Shown piece by piece: positions 1 through 6,177 of a DNA stretch of 7,777 nucleotides (position 1 is the first letter of the stretch; each line of letters opens with the position of its first letter). The DNA is taken from assembly GCA_958453935.1 (NCBI GenBank), contig CAUDZT010000080.1, positions 1-7,777 on the forward strand, written 5' to 3'. Origin of the DNA: an uncultured Collinsella sp. GTDB lineage: Bacteria; Actinomycetota; Coriobacteriia; Coriobacteriales; Coriobacteriaceae. Made by a program: the position numbers and the translations under genes. The notes under the pieces were generated by a model that was given only the letters and a program-made list of their open reading frames with translations, made no database searches and was not told the DNA's origin.

Positions 1-100
1 GCTTCATATCCTCATTGCCCTTTACACGAGACACGCGCACGGTTTCGCCCGCTTTTACCATCGAAAGCGGTATTGCCGGCATCTGCGGTCCGCAAGACAT
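1..100 (-). CDS. feoA: FeoA-type ferrous iron transport protein, N-terminal part (cut by window edge)
   Basis: Reading leftward from the ATG at 100-98 gives 33 residues before the window ends. After a short leader (MSCGPQMPA) comes IPLSMVKAGETVRVSRVKG, which has the look of the beta-strand start of the FeoA SH3-like fold: a P-L-S/T-M-V/A-K-x-G-E opening, then a strand running into a charged K-G-N-E-D turn. FeoA is a small cytoplasmic partner of the FeoB ferrous iron transporter, and feoB would be expected further left, outside the window. The start is supported by AGGAG at 107-111, six bases upstream of the ATG. An internal Met seven codons in could be an alternative start, but it has no such ribosome site. 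A perfect inverted repeat lies 43 bases upstream and may be the metal-responsive control region. Family assignment is from pattern recognition on a short fragment. Confidence 0.68.
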   Translation of the reverse strand, partial: MSCGPQMPAIPLSMVKAGETVRVSRVKGNEDMK

Positions 101-142
101 GAGTGGCTCCTAACGTCAGTTCGTCCTCAACATCGACGCGGT

Positions 143-196
143 AAAAGTTAACCACATCTATGTTCGCTTTAGTAAACTAGCACGTGGTTAACTTTT
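143..196. repeat. Perfect 13-bp inverted repeat upstream of feoA, possible operator pair
   Basis: AAAAGTTAACCAC at 143-155 is repeated in perfect inverted form as GTGGTTAACTTTT at 184-196, separated by 28 bases. Each arm contains the self-complementary hexamer GTTAAC, so each could be a separate binding site; their centres are 41 bp apart, about four helical turns. The pair lies between the HPr terminator and the feoA start, where a feoA promoter should be. Iron regulators of the DtxR/IdeR type bind TTAGGTTA-like sites, which these only loosely resemble, so the identity of the binder is inference. I could not find a convincing -35/-10 pair between the arms. Confidence 0.5.
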
Positions 197-243
197 TGGA
201 AAGGGTCCCCATTTAGATTCCGAAAAAGTTTCCTATACGAAAC

Positions 244-279
244 AAAAAGGCGCGGCAAAGAGCTGTCCTTTGCCGCGCC
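244..279 (-). terminator. Rho-independent terminator of the HPr gene
   Basis: A perfect 12-bp GC-rich stem, GGCGCGGCAAAG at 249-260 with CTTTGCCGCGCC at 268-279, has a 7-base loop. For leftward transcripts it is followed by five U residues (AAAAA at 244-248 on the + strand). It starts 9 bases past the stop codon of the HPr-like gene, so it ends that transcript before feoA. Confidence 0.93.
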
Positions 280-288
280 CTGTCATGC

Positions 289-537
289 TTAGAGCGAGAG
301 GTTTCTGATCGACGTGACGCAGGAAGCCTCGTCTACGCCCGAAACGCGAAAGACGATATCCTCGCCGCATTCGCCGTAGAGGGCCATGAGCCCCATCACA
401 TCGCGGCCATCCGTGTGACGATCGCCGATGCTGACCGAAACGTCGCTACGATGCTTGGCAATGATATCGTAGAGCAGCGCAACCGGGCGGGCATGTAGTC
501 CCAACGGATCTTTAATCGTCTTTGTAAACTCGACCAT
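289..537 (-). CDS. HPr-family phosphocarrier protein with Asp at position 46
   Basis: This is an 82-residue protein, close to the usual 85-88 of HPr. HPr is the cytoplasmic PTS protein that takes a phosphate from enzyme I on His15 and hands it to sugar-specific EIIA domains. The active-site loop is intact: LGLHARPVALL, with His15 and Arg17 at the canonical numbers when the ATG at 537 is used. In low-GC Gram-positives HPr is also phosphorylated on Ser46 by HPr kinase. Here the matching stretch reads GRDVMGLMAL, and position 46 is Asp (codon at 400-402), a natural mimic of phosphoserine. The C-terminal helix is short. The ATG at 537 was chosen over an in-frame start at 582 because GGGAGGGG lies just upstream and the HPr fold begins there. 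It is a single gene with its own terminator, not linked to enzyme I or a PTS permease in this window. It may be a specialised HPr paralogue. Confidence 0.9.
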   Translation of the reverse strand: MVEFTKTIKDPLGLHARPVALLYDIIAKHRSDVSVSIGDRHTDGRDVMGLMALYGECGEDIVFRVSGVDEASCVTSIRNLSL

Positions 538-539
538 GT

Positions 540-547
540 CCCCTCCC
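540..547 (-). promoter_or_regulatory. Shine-Dalgarno that fixes the HPr start
   Basis: GGGAGGGG on the minus strand ends two bases before the ATG at 537; the GGAGG core is four bases away. This favours that ATG over the longer in-frame start at 582. Confidence 0.75.
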
Positions 548-591
548 GCGGCATCGCACATTCGGCCGGCAAACCCAGCCACGTGGTAGTT

Positions 592-597
592 ATTGTA
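592..597 (-). promoter_or_regulatory. Possible -10 element of the HPr promoter
   Basis: TACAAT (five of six to TATAAT) is read leftward here and would give a leader of about 48 bases before the HPr ATG. No good -35 box sits 16-18 bases upstream. A TCGACA at 610-615 is too close, with a spacer of 12. The call rests on one hexamer and its position. Confidence 0.3.
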
Positions 598-629
598 GCG
601 TTAGATGCTTGTCGAGAGCTCCTCTGAAC

Positions 630-665
630 ACCTCGTGGGCAAAAAGTGGCAAATATGAGTACTGT
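630..665 (-). repeat. 36-bp repeat, left (inverted) copy
   Basis: Read on the minus strand, this begins ACAGTACTCATATTTGCCAC and continues through a T-run to CCACGAGGT. It matches the copy at 824-859 at 32 of 36 positions in the opposite orientation. The first 16 bases are identical in both copies. It lies just upstream of the HPr gene and does not overlap any gene. Whether it is a mobile-element end, a dispersed intergenic repeat or a regulatory site cannot be told from one window. Confidence 0.75.
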
Positions 666-823
666 CACCAATTTAGTAGCAGCAAAATCGAGAGCAAAGT
701 GCCTACTTTGAGCGATTCGAAGAGGTTGAAAACCGTCAAACGCCCTTTAAAGGGGGTTAGATAAATTGATTTTGAGCCCATTTTCGCTCAGAACGGGCCG
801 AAAAATATGACACCTATTTTGCA
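666..823. other. Non-coding, AT-rich spacer between the 36-bp inverted repeats, with a hairpin
   Basis: This stretch is the middle of the gene-free region 538-958. No convincing coding sequence is present. A hairpin at 686-717 has an inner stem CAAAGT/ACTTTG (695-700 with 705-710, loop GCCT) and an outer stem AATCG/CGATT (686-690 with 713-717), joined by a small asymmetric internal loop. A 12-base palindrome CCCTTTAAAGGG lies at 743-754. Together with the flanking repeats the block is about 230 bp, the size of a small non-autonomous element. Confidence 0.5.
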
Positions 824-859
824 ACAGTACTCATATTTGGCATTTTTTGACCACGGGGT
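824..859 (+). repeat. 36-bp repeat, right copy
   Basis: This begins ACAGTACTCATATTTGGCAT and runs to CCACGGGGT. It is the inverted partner of 630-665, with four mismatches over 36 bases. A weaker similarity (CTATTTTG against CTAAATTGG) continues inward of both copies. It lies 24 bases from the permease terminator stem. I see no clear target-site duplication outside the pair. Confidence 0.75.
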
Positions 860-872
860 CCAAAACCATGTC

Positions 873-911
873 CCAAAACACAAAAGGAGGGGCCTCGTAA
901 GGCCCCTCCTT
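873..911 (-). terminator. Rho-independent terminator of the ebgA-ebgC-permease operon
   Basis: A perfect 11-bp stem, AAGGAGGGGCC at 884-894 with GGCCCCTCCTT at 901-911, has loop TCGTAA. For leftward transcription it is followed by a U-rich tail (TTTGTGTTTTG). It lies 47 bases past the permease stop codon and closes the operon. Confidence 0.92.
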
Positions 912-958
912 AGGAAAGGGAATCGATTTATTCCACAGCCGCAGATTAATCCTAGCCG

Positions 959-2422
959 CTACTCCATCATGTCGAGGACGGAGGGGCGAAGCTCGCTCTC
1001 GGCAGCCTCGGGATCGGTCTCGCGCAGGCGGTTGATGTAGCGGTTGTACCACATCACGGCAAGGCCCAGGAAGATAACTACACCGCCAACGTTGTAGACC
1101 AGTGTCAGCCACAGAGGCTGATCGAGCGGGATGGTGCCGCAGATAAGCACGAAGCAGAAGACCACAAGCAGGAATGCAGCAATGGCCAGGCCAAAGGTAC
1201 GCGAACCCATGCGGAAGCCACGGGGAGCAGCGTCGAAGTTCTTGCGCAGCATAAAGTAGGCAAGCAGGATCAGCAGCGGCGGGAGCAGAGCGGTGGCAGC
1301 CGTCATGTTGGTGACGATCATGAGCAGGTCGTCTAGGTTGCCGGAGCCCAGGGCCGGGATGATCAGGATGGGGACGACGATGGCAAACTGCAGCCAGGCA
1401 GCGCGGGCAGGAATGCCGTGCTCGTTGAGCTCGACGATCTTGCTACCAAAGACGCCCTTGGGGATCTCGGTGAAGAAGACCTTGATGGGAGCAGAGGTCC
1501 ACATCATGAGGGAGCCCAGCGTGGCAGCGAGAAGGATCAGGCCAATGACGCGCGTGGACACTTCCATGGGAATGCCAAAGTGGGCAAAGACAGCGCCGAA
1601 TACGTCGAAGATACCGGTGGAGATGGCAACGCCGCCCTCGGGAATGAACAGGTTGACCAGCAGCGAAGCGCCTGCATACAGAAGGCCGATGGTCAGGCCG
1701 GCGATAACGACGGTGCGCACGAAGGCCTTGACGCCACCCTTAAGGTCGTTAAGGAACACGCCGACAGACTCAGCGCCGCCAACGCCCTGGATGATCCAAG
1801 CAAGCGTACCGAAGAAGCCCCACATAGTTGCGAAGTTGGTCGTGTCGGGAGCCATGTTAGCGGGGGTAGGAGCCGTAGCGAACTCGACGCCGCCAAAGGC
1901 AGCAGCCAGGGACAGCAAGATGAACACGGCAGTCAGGCCGAGAGCCGCGGTCGAGCCGAAGGAGGAAATGGAGCCGATCCACTTAGCGCCCTTGGTCGAA
2001 ACCCACGTGGCGATAGCAAAGACGACGATCTCGATAATGGTGATCCACAGCTGCGAGAGCTCGGCATTGGCACCAAAGAACACGTAGCTCGCGTAAATGA
2101 TGACGTTAGGCAGGACGGACGCAAAGTAGAACAGGTTAACGAACCAGTAGCTAAACGCCGTCAGGAATGCCCAGCGGCCGCCCATCGAGGTCTTGACCCA
2201 GGCGTACACGCCCGACTCGGAGTCCTTGTTAAGGCCGACGAACTCGGCGGTAACCAGGGTATAGGGGACAAAGTACAAAAGCGTGGCGAAGAAGAACGAC
2301 GGCGCAGCTGCCAAGCCGATGGCCGCGTTGTTGTTGATGATGTTCTTGATACCGAACACGGCGGCGACCGTCATGCCCAGCAGAGCGAACGAACCAATCG
2401 TTCCTCGTTTTTCAGAGCTCAT
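959..2422 (-). CDS. APC-superfamily permease, YgjI-like by gene order
   Basis: This 487-residue, strongly hydrophobic inner-membrane protein has about 12 predicted transmembrane segments. The opening, GSFALLGMTVAAVFGIKNI, is the broken first helix typical of APC amino acid transporters, and a loop with KDSESGVYAWVK follows helix 2, as in the glutamate/GABA antiporter-like branch. Family members exchange or import amino acids and polyamines; the substrate here is unknown. The start is the ATG at 2422, not an in-frame TTG at 2434, because that TTG overlaps the GGGAGGG ribosome site. It is the third gene after ebgA and ebgC, 153 bp downstream of ebgC. In E. coli K-12 the gene after ebgC is ygjI, also an APC-type transporter, so the order is conserved across phyla. 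A hairpin in the gap may reduce its expression relative to ebgAC. The C-terminal tail is acidic and cytoplasmic. Confidence 0.85.
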   Translation of the reverse strand: MSSEKRGTIGSFALLGMTVAAVFGIKNIINNNAAIGLAAAPSFFFATLLYFVPYTLVTAEFVGLNKDSESGVYAWVKTSMGGRWAFLTAFSYWFVNLFYFASVLPNVIIYASYVFFGANAELSQLWITIIEIVVFAIATWVSTKGAKWIGSISSFGSTAALGLTAVFILLSLAAAFGGVEFATAPTPANMAPDTTNFATMWGFFGTLAWIIQGVGGAESVGVFLNDLKGGVKAFVRTVVIAGLTIGLLYAGASLLVNLFIPEGGVAISTGIFDVFGAVFAHFGIPMEVSTRVIGLILLAATLGSLMMWTSAPIKVFFTEIPKGVFGSKIVELNEHGIPARAAWLQFAIVVPILIIPALGSGNLDDLLMIVTNMTAATALLPPLLILLAYFMLRKNFDAAPRGFRMGSRTFGLAIAAFLLVVFCFVLICGTIPLDQPLWLTLVYNVGGVVIFLGLAVMWYNRYINRLRETDPEAAESELRPSVLDMME

Positions 2423-2425
2423 AAG

Positions 2426-2432
2426 CCCTCCC
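2426..2432 (-). promoter_or_regulatory. Shine-Dalgarno that fixes the permease start
   Basis: GGGAGGG on the minus strand lies three bases before the ATG at 2422. The alternative TTG start at 2434 overlaps this site and has no ribosome site of its own. Confidence 0.7.
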
Positions 2433-2454
2433 AATCATCCGTTATATCTCATCT

Positions 2455-2489
2455 AAAACCGTCCGGGCTGCAAGCGCAATCACGGACGG
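2455..2489 (-). terminator. Weak terminator or attenuator hairpin between ebgC and the permease
   Basis: CCGTCCG (2483-2489) pairs with CGGACGG (2459-2465) across a 17-base loop in the leftward transcript and is followed by UUUUAG. The stem is only 7 bp and the U run short, so partial termination or 3'-end protection of the ebgAC message is more likely than a full stop. Just after it, TATAAC (2441-2446, minus strand) resembles a -10 box but has no -35 partner. Confidence 0.4.
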
Positions 2490-2499
2490 CACACCTGCT

Positions 2500-2571
2500 A
2501 AGGGGAATGGGGAAAAGGGAGTCAACAAAGCCATCCCCCTTAACGGCGCGAAGCAAACGTCCAAACGGACG
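2500..2571 (-). other. Two further hairpins after the ebgC stop
   Basis: In the leftward transcript CGTCC-GTTT-GGACG (2571-2558) forms a small hairpin 4 bases after the ebgC stop. Next, AAGGGGGATGG (2541-2531) pairs with CCATTCCCCTT (2510-2500) through one G-U pair, across a 20-base loop. Neither has a U tract. They fill the ebgC-permease gap together with the weak terminator and may stabilise the upstream message. Confidence 0.4.
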
Positions 2572-2575
2572 AATA

Positions 2576-3031
2576 CTACTTGTTGGGGAAGGAATAACCT
2601 TCAACCGTCACGTGCAGTACCACGACGCGGGGATCCGCGGCATCGGCCACGACACGGTAGGCCTCGTCGATCTCGACGACGGCAACGCCGCCGGCGGGAA
2701 TCGTCACGGTCTCCCCCATACCCTCAAAGCGCTCGCGATCGTCGATATCGCTGTAAGTGCGCGTGCAGGTAAGATCCGCCTTGGAAGCCACCTCGACGGT
2801 CAGGTCGCCGTCGAGCGGAGCGAGCACGGCATGGTAGCGACGGTGACCGACCAGATCGGCGGTAGCGGCCTCGCGGGCATAGACCCACCAGTACACCAAC
2901 GAGTCGCCGATGGAGTAAGCCACGTCGTGCTGCAGGTCGGCAACGCCATCGAGCGCCTGACCGGTGCGCATCCACTTCTTGACGGACTTCATCTGAGCGT
3001 CGAAATCGGCGCGCGAGTTAAAGACATGCAT
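2576..3031 (-). CDS. ebgC: Beta-galactosidase small (beta) subunit, EbgC-like
   Basis: This 151-residue protein (E. coli EbgC is 149) belongs to the YhcH/YjgK/YiaL cupin-like family. Recognisable EbgC blocks occur in order: VAYSIGDSLVY (37-47), GHRRYHAV (62-69), GMGETV (104-109), IDEAYRV (121-127) and a final VEGYSFPNK. E. coli EbgC has HEAYRF where this has DEAYRV, so the His is replaced by Asp. EbgC associates with EbgA in an alpha4-beta4 complex and is needed for full activity of the E. coli enzyme; the cytoplasm is the expected location. The ATG at 3031 lies three bases after the ebgA stop, and its ribosome site AAGGAGG (3040-3046) lies inside the last codons of ebgA. The two subunits are therefore probably translationally coupled and made in balanced amounts. 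Confidence 0.95.
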   Translation of the reverse strand: MHVFNSRADFDAQMKSVKKWMRTGQALDGVADLQHDVAYSIGDSLVYWWVYAREAATADLVGHRRYHAVLAPLDGDLTVEVASKADLTCTRTYSDIDDRERFEGMGETVTIPAGGVAVVEIDEAYRVVADAADPRVVVLHVTVEGYSFPNK

Positions 3032-3034
3032 GAC

Positions 3035-6000
3035 TTATGCCTCCTTAATGGGTGCCAGCGCCTGAGCCAGATCGGCAGACGTCAGCGGTCGCAGGGACAC
3101 CTCAAAGCTGAAGCTCTCAAAACGGGTGCGGCAGGAATCGAGCACCTCGGAACCCCAAGAGTTCGAACCAAGGCCGAGCAGCTGGTCGTTGATATTGACC
3201 GTAACCGTGTCGCCCTTGACAAGGTCGTAGACGTGCTTGGCGTTATCGATGGCCTCGCAGCTATAGGGCCATGCCGAGAACGAGAACGGGTTGGAAGCGG
3301 CGTCGCTCGGACGCGTCACGACCAGACCGTCACCGTGGCTAGAGCGCAGGGCGACCCAACGGGTGCCCTCGCGGTTAGCGCAATCCTGAGGCATAACGTA
3401 GGGCGTGAACATGTCGTCGACCGTAGTGCGGTAATGACCGACCGGGTTGGCGCGCAGCGAGTCCGGATAGTTCTCGCCCGGGCCGTGGCCATACCACTCG
3501 ACGGCACGATCACAACCGGGGACCTCGAAGGAGATGCCGATGCGCGGGATACTGTCCGAATAGTCGCCGTAGGGCTCGCCGGAAACCTTGAGGTCGACGC
3601 GGCCACTCGGAAGCACGGTATAGACGAGCTCGACGCGCATGCCGAACGCGCGGACGGGAGGAGCGATACGCTGGCTCACGGTAACGACAACCGCATTGTC
3701 GTCCTGCTTCCAAGAAACATCGCGGGTAGACGTCTGCATCACATCGATGAAATTGTCCTTCCACAGTGAGTCATACTCCTGGGCATGGTTATCGACGAGC
3801 GGATGCCAAAAACCAACCTGGGGACCAGAGGCCATTACGTCGCGGCCGGATGCCTTCCACTCGCTCACGGTACCGTTGACTTTGCTGAAGGTCAGCTCGC
3901 CGTTGAGGGAGTGGATGCGGATCTCCTGCTCGGTCTCCTCAACCGTAAGCTCAGGACGAGCGGGGGGCACGATGGCCGGCGCCGGATGGTTTGCGATGGC
4001 AAACTGGCTTGCGCCCAGCTGGAACATCGGCTCGCACCAGACGTGAGCGGCCATGGTGTAGGCGCGCACGGTCAGCAGGGTCTCGCCCACTGCGGCCTCG
4101 CGAATCACCAGCGGCAGCTGGACGGACTCGCCGGGGGCAACCGCGCCGGGCATGAGCGTCTTGCGGCAGGCCACGTCGCCGTCCACCAGGGTCTCGGCCG
4201 ACAGGCAGACATCCTCGAGGGTGGTGAACCAACGCTTGTTGGTGACGGTCAGCTCGCCTGCCTCGGCGTCATAAGCCATGCGGACCGGGCAGATGACCTG
4301 GCCGTACTCGGTAAGGCCCGGGCTCGGCTGCTGCCAGGGGAACACCATGCCATCGATGCAGAAGTTGCTGTTGTTGGGGTAATCGCCGTTGTCGCCACCA
4401 TACATATCGTAGGCAACGCCGTCCTCGGTCACAGCAGCCAAACCGTGGTCGCACCATTCCCAGATAAACTGGCCTTGGATGCAATCCCAGCGATCGAAGA
4501 CCTCCTGGTACTCGGACAGGCCTCCGGGACCGTTGCCCATGGAGTGACCGTACTCGCAGTTGATGCGCGGCTTGGGGAACGGATGCTCACCAAAGTCGTT
4601 CATCTGCGAAACACGGGAGTACATCGTGGAAATGACGTCGACGGTATCGGCGTTGCGGTCCTCCTCGTAATGGACCGGACGATCATCGAGCTCGTGAGCC
4701 TTGGCGTACATCGCGCGGATGTTGCAGCCATAGCCGCTCTCGTTGCCCATCGACCACATAATGATGCAGGCATGGTTGCGTTCCTGCATCACCAGGCGCT
4801 CAATGCGGTCGACGTAGGCCGGCTCCCATGCCGGGTCGTCGGTGACCAGGGCGATATTGCCGATATTCTCGAAGCCGTGGCTCTCCATATCGGTCTCGGC
4901 GACCAGCATGATGCCATACTCATCACACAGCTCGTAGAAGCGCGGGTCATTGGCATAGTGAGAGGTGCGCACCGCGTTGATGTTGTGCCGCTTCATGAGC
5001 TCCAGGTCGCGGCGCATGCGATCGAGGCCCACGGCGCGACCCTTGTGATCGTCGTGATCGTGGCGGTTGACGCCATGCATCTTAAAGTAAGTGCCGTTGA
5101 GGTAGATATGATTGCCCTCGACCGTCACCTCGGCAAGTCCCTGGTGATGCGGAACGTACTCGCTGACCTCGTCGCCGTCGTAGACCTCAAACGTAAGGTC
5201 ATAGAGGAAGGGGTCCTCGGGGTTCCAGAAGTGGGCATCGGCAACGCTGCACTCGGCATGGCCATCGACGCACTCGCCCGTAGCGACCACGTTCTCGCCA
5301 TCGCTGAGCGTAAACACGACGCGGGAAGCGCCCTCGGCCACCGTATCGAGCGTGATCAGAGCGGCATCGCCCTCGCGGTGCGCGCGGAACCTAAAGTCGA
5401 CCAGGTGCGCGGCGGGACGCTGCATAAGGTACACATCGCGGAAGATGCCCGAAGCCCACCACATGTCCTGATCCTCGATATAGCTGCCATCGCTGTACTG
5501 CAGGACCTTGACCGCAAACAGGTTGTCGCCCTCGACGAGCGCGTCGGTCACGTCGAACTCGGCGGACAGACGCGAGCCCTTGGTCATGCCGATAAACTGG
5601 CCGTTGACGTACAGCTCGCCATAGCTCTCGATGCCGTCGAAGCGAATGATCTCGCGGGCGCCGGCAGGAACGGCGGGAAGGTTGACGATGCGCTGGTAGA
5701 CGCCCGTGGGGTCGTCGGAGGGAACGAACGGCTGATCCACCGGAAACGGGAAACCCTCGTCGGTATAGGCAAGGTTGCCATAGCCGTCTACCTGCCACAG
5801 GTGCGGAACCTCCACGTGATCCCACTCGGACTTGTACGTGGAGAGCTCCTCGTTGGAGACGGCAGCAGGCCCCTCAAAGAGGCGGAACTGCCACGAGCCA
5901 GACAGCTGGACAAACCCGCGCGACAGCTCGCGGCTGTACGTAGCAGCGAGATCGGCGGTCTCATAACCCATAAAGTACGCATGGGGTGCCAGGCGGTTCC

Positions 6001-6043
6001 TGTGGGTGAGCGCTTGGTTTTCCCAATCGTTAATGGCGTCCAT
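3035..6043 (-). CDS. ebgA: Beta-galactosidase large (alpha) subunit, EbgA-like (GH2)
   Basis: This 1002-residue glycoside hydrolase family 2 enzyme hydrolyses terminal beta-galactosides such as lactose in the cytoplasm; no signal peptide is seen. The LacZ-like order is intact: a jelly-roll domain (about 40-215), an Ig-like domain, a TIM barrel (about 315-600), a second Ig-like domain, and a C-terminal Bgal small-chain domain that includes VEWYGHGPGENYPD. Catalytic motifs are present. MHGVNRHDHDDHKGRAV begins at residue 322, SHYANDPRFYELCDEYG includes His362, and ETDMESHGF supplies the likely metal site. The acid/base is Glu435 in MWSMGNESGYG, and the nucleophile is Glu497 in INCEYGHSMGNG. The HDHDDHKGRAV and DMESHGFENIG versions are closer to EbgA than to LacZ, and ebgC follows directly. 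AAGGAG (6051-6056), seven bases upstream, supports the start. Three operators and a candidate promoter lie upstream. Exact substrate preference cannot be read from the sequence. Confidence 0.97.
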   Translation of the reverse strand: MDAINDWENQALTHRNRLAPHAYFMGYETADLAATYSRELSRGFVQLSGSWQFRLFEGPAAVSNEELSTYKSEWDHVEVPHLWQVDGYGNLAYTDEGFPFPVDQPFVPSDDPTGVYQRIVNLPAVPAGAREIIRFDGIESYGELYVNGQFIGMTKGSRLSAEFDVTDALVEGDNLFAVKVLQYSDGSYIEDQDMWWASGIFRDVYLMQRPAAHLVDFRFRAHREGDAALITLDTVAEGASRVVFTLSDGENVVATGECVDGHAECSVADAHFWNPEDPFLYDLTFEVYDGDEVSEYVPHHQGLAEVTVEGNHIYLNGTYFKMHGVNRHDHDDHKGRAVGLDRMRRDLELMKRHNINAVRTSHYANDPRFYELCDEYGIMLVAETDMESHGFENIGNIALVTDDPAWEPAYVDRIERLVMQERNHACIIMWSMGNESGYGCNIRAMYAKAHELDDRPVHYEEDRNADTVDVISTMYSRVSQMNDFGEHPFPKPRINCEYGHSMGNGPGGLSEYQEVFDRWDCIQGQFIWEWCDHGLAAVTEDGVAYDMYGGDNGDYPNNSNFCIDGMVFPWQQPSPGLTEYGQVICPVRMAYDAEAGELTVTNKRWFTTLEDVCLSAETLVDGDVACRKTLMPGAVAPGESVQLPLVIREAAVGETLLTVRAYTMAAHVWCEPMFQLGASQFAIANHPAPAIVPPARPELTVEETEQEIRIHSLNGELTFSKVNGTVSEWKASGRDVMASGPQVGFWHPLVDNHAQEYDSLWKDNFIDVMQTSTRDVSWKQDDNAVVVTVSQRIAPPVRAFGMRVELVYTVLPSGRVDLKVSGEPYGDYSDSIPRIGISFEVPGCDRAVEWYGHGPGENYPDSLRANPVGHYRTTVDDMFTPYVMPQDCANREGTRWVALRSSHGDGLVVTRPSDAASNPFSFSAWPYSCEAIDNAKHVYDLVKGDTVTVNINDQLLGLGSNSWGSEVLDSCRTRFESFSFEVSLRPLTSADLAQALAPIKEA

Positions 6044-6076
6044 GGTGATGCTCCTTCGTCATCGTAGTGATTCTTG

Positions 6077-6090
6077 TGCAACCGGTTGTC
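6077..6090 (-). promoter_or_regulatory. LacI-type operator O1, proximal to ebgA
   Basis: The core CAACCGGTTG (6079-6088) is a perfect palindrome with a central CpG, within TGCAACCGGTTGTC. It fits the general LacI-family operator form TGNAANCGNTTNCA except at the last positions. It lies just downstream of the candidate -10 box and covers the expected transcription start, so a bound repressor would block initiation. Confidence 0.85.
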
Positions 6091-6093
6091 CTT

Positions 6094-6123
6094 ATCTTAC
6101 GGGCGATGCAAAAAACTGTGCAA
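6094..6123 (-). promoter_or_regulatory. Candidate promoter of the ebgA operon
   Basis: Read leftward, TTGCAC (6118-6123, four of six to TTGACA) and TAAGAT (6094-6099, four of six to TATAAT) are 18 bases apart. The -35 box overlaps operator O2 and the predicted start near 6087 falls in O1. Each box alone is modest; the fit with the operators raises confidence. Confidence 0.55.
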
Positions 6124-6132
6124 CCGGTTGTC
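6119..6132 (-). promoter_or_regulatory. LacI-type operator O2, over the -35 box
   Basis: The same ten-base palindrome, CAACCGGTTG (6121-6130), lies within TGCAACCGGTTGTC. Its centre is 42 bp from that of O1, four turns of B-DNA, so repressors on both sites would lie on the same face of the helix. Confidence 0.85.
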
Positions 6133-6163
6133 CGCTGAACGGTCGATTTGGCCGGATTAACGG

Positions 6164-6177
6164 TGCAACCGGTTGTA
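6164..6177 (-). promoter_or_regulatory. LacI-type operator O3, distal
   Basis: A third identical core, CAACCGGTTG (6166-6175), lies within TGCAACCGGTTGTA, the closest of the three to the symmetric family form. Its centre is 45 bp from O2 and 87 bp from O1. It lies upstream of the -35 region and may support cooperative binding or looping. Confidence 0.83.

Noticed and set aside
198..233. Possible decayed copy of the hairpin unit (GGAAAGGGTCCCC followed by TTTCC)
   Set aside because: Only five-base arms can pair and the order of elements is not that of the 62-bp units; too weak to claim.
1418..3769. Long + strand open frame of 783 codons across the permease, ebgC and the end of ebgA
   Set aside because: It is antisense to three well-supported genes, its translation is rich in charged low-complexity residues with no recognisable domain, and GC-rich codon bias commonly opens such frames.
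3785..6067. Long + strand open frame of 760 codons opposite ebgA
   Set aside because: It mirrors the conserved GH2 coding sequence; the translation is repetitive V/A/D/H/L with no domain. It is a shadow of ebgA.
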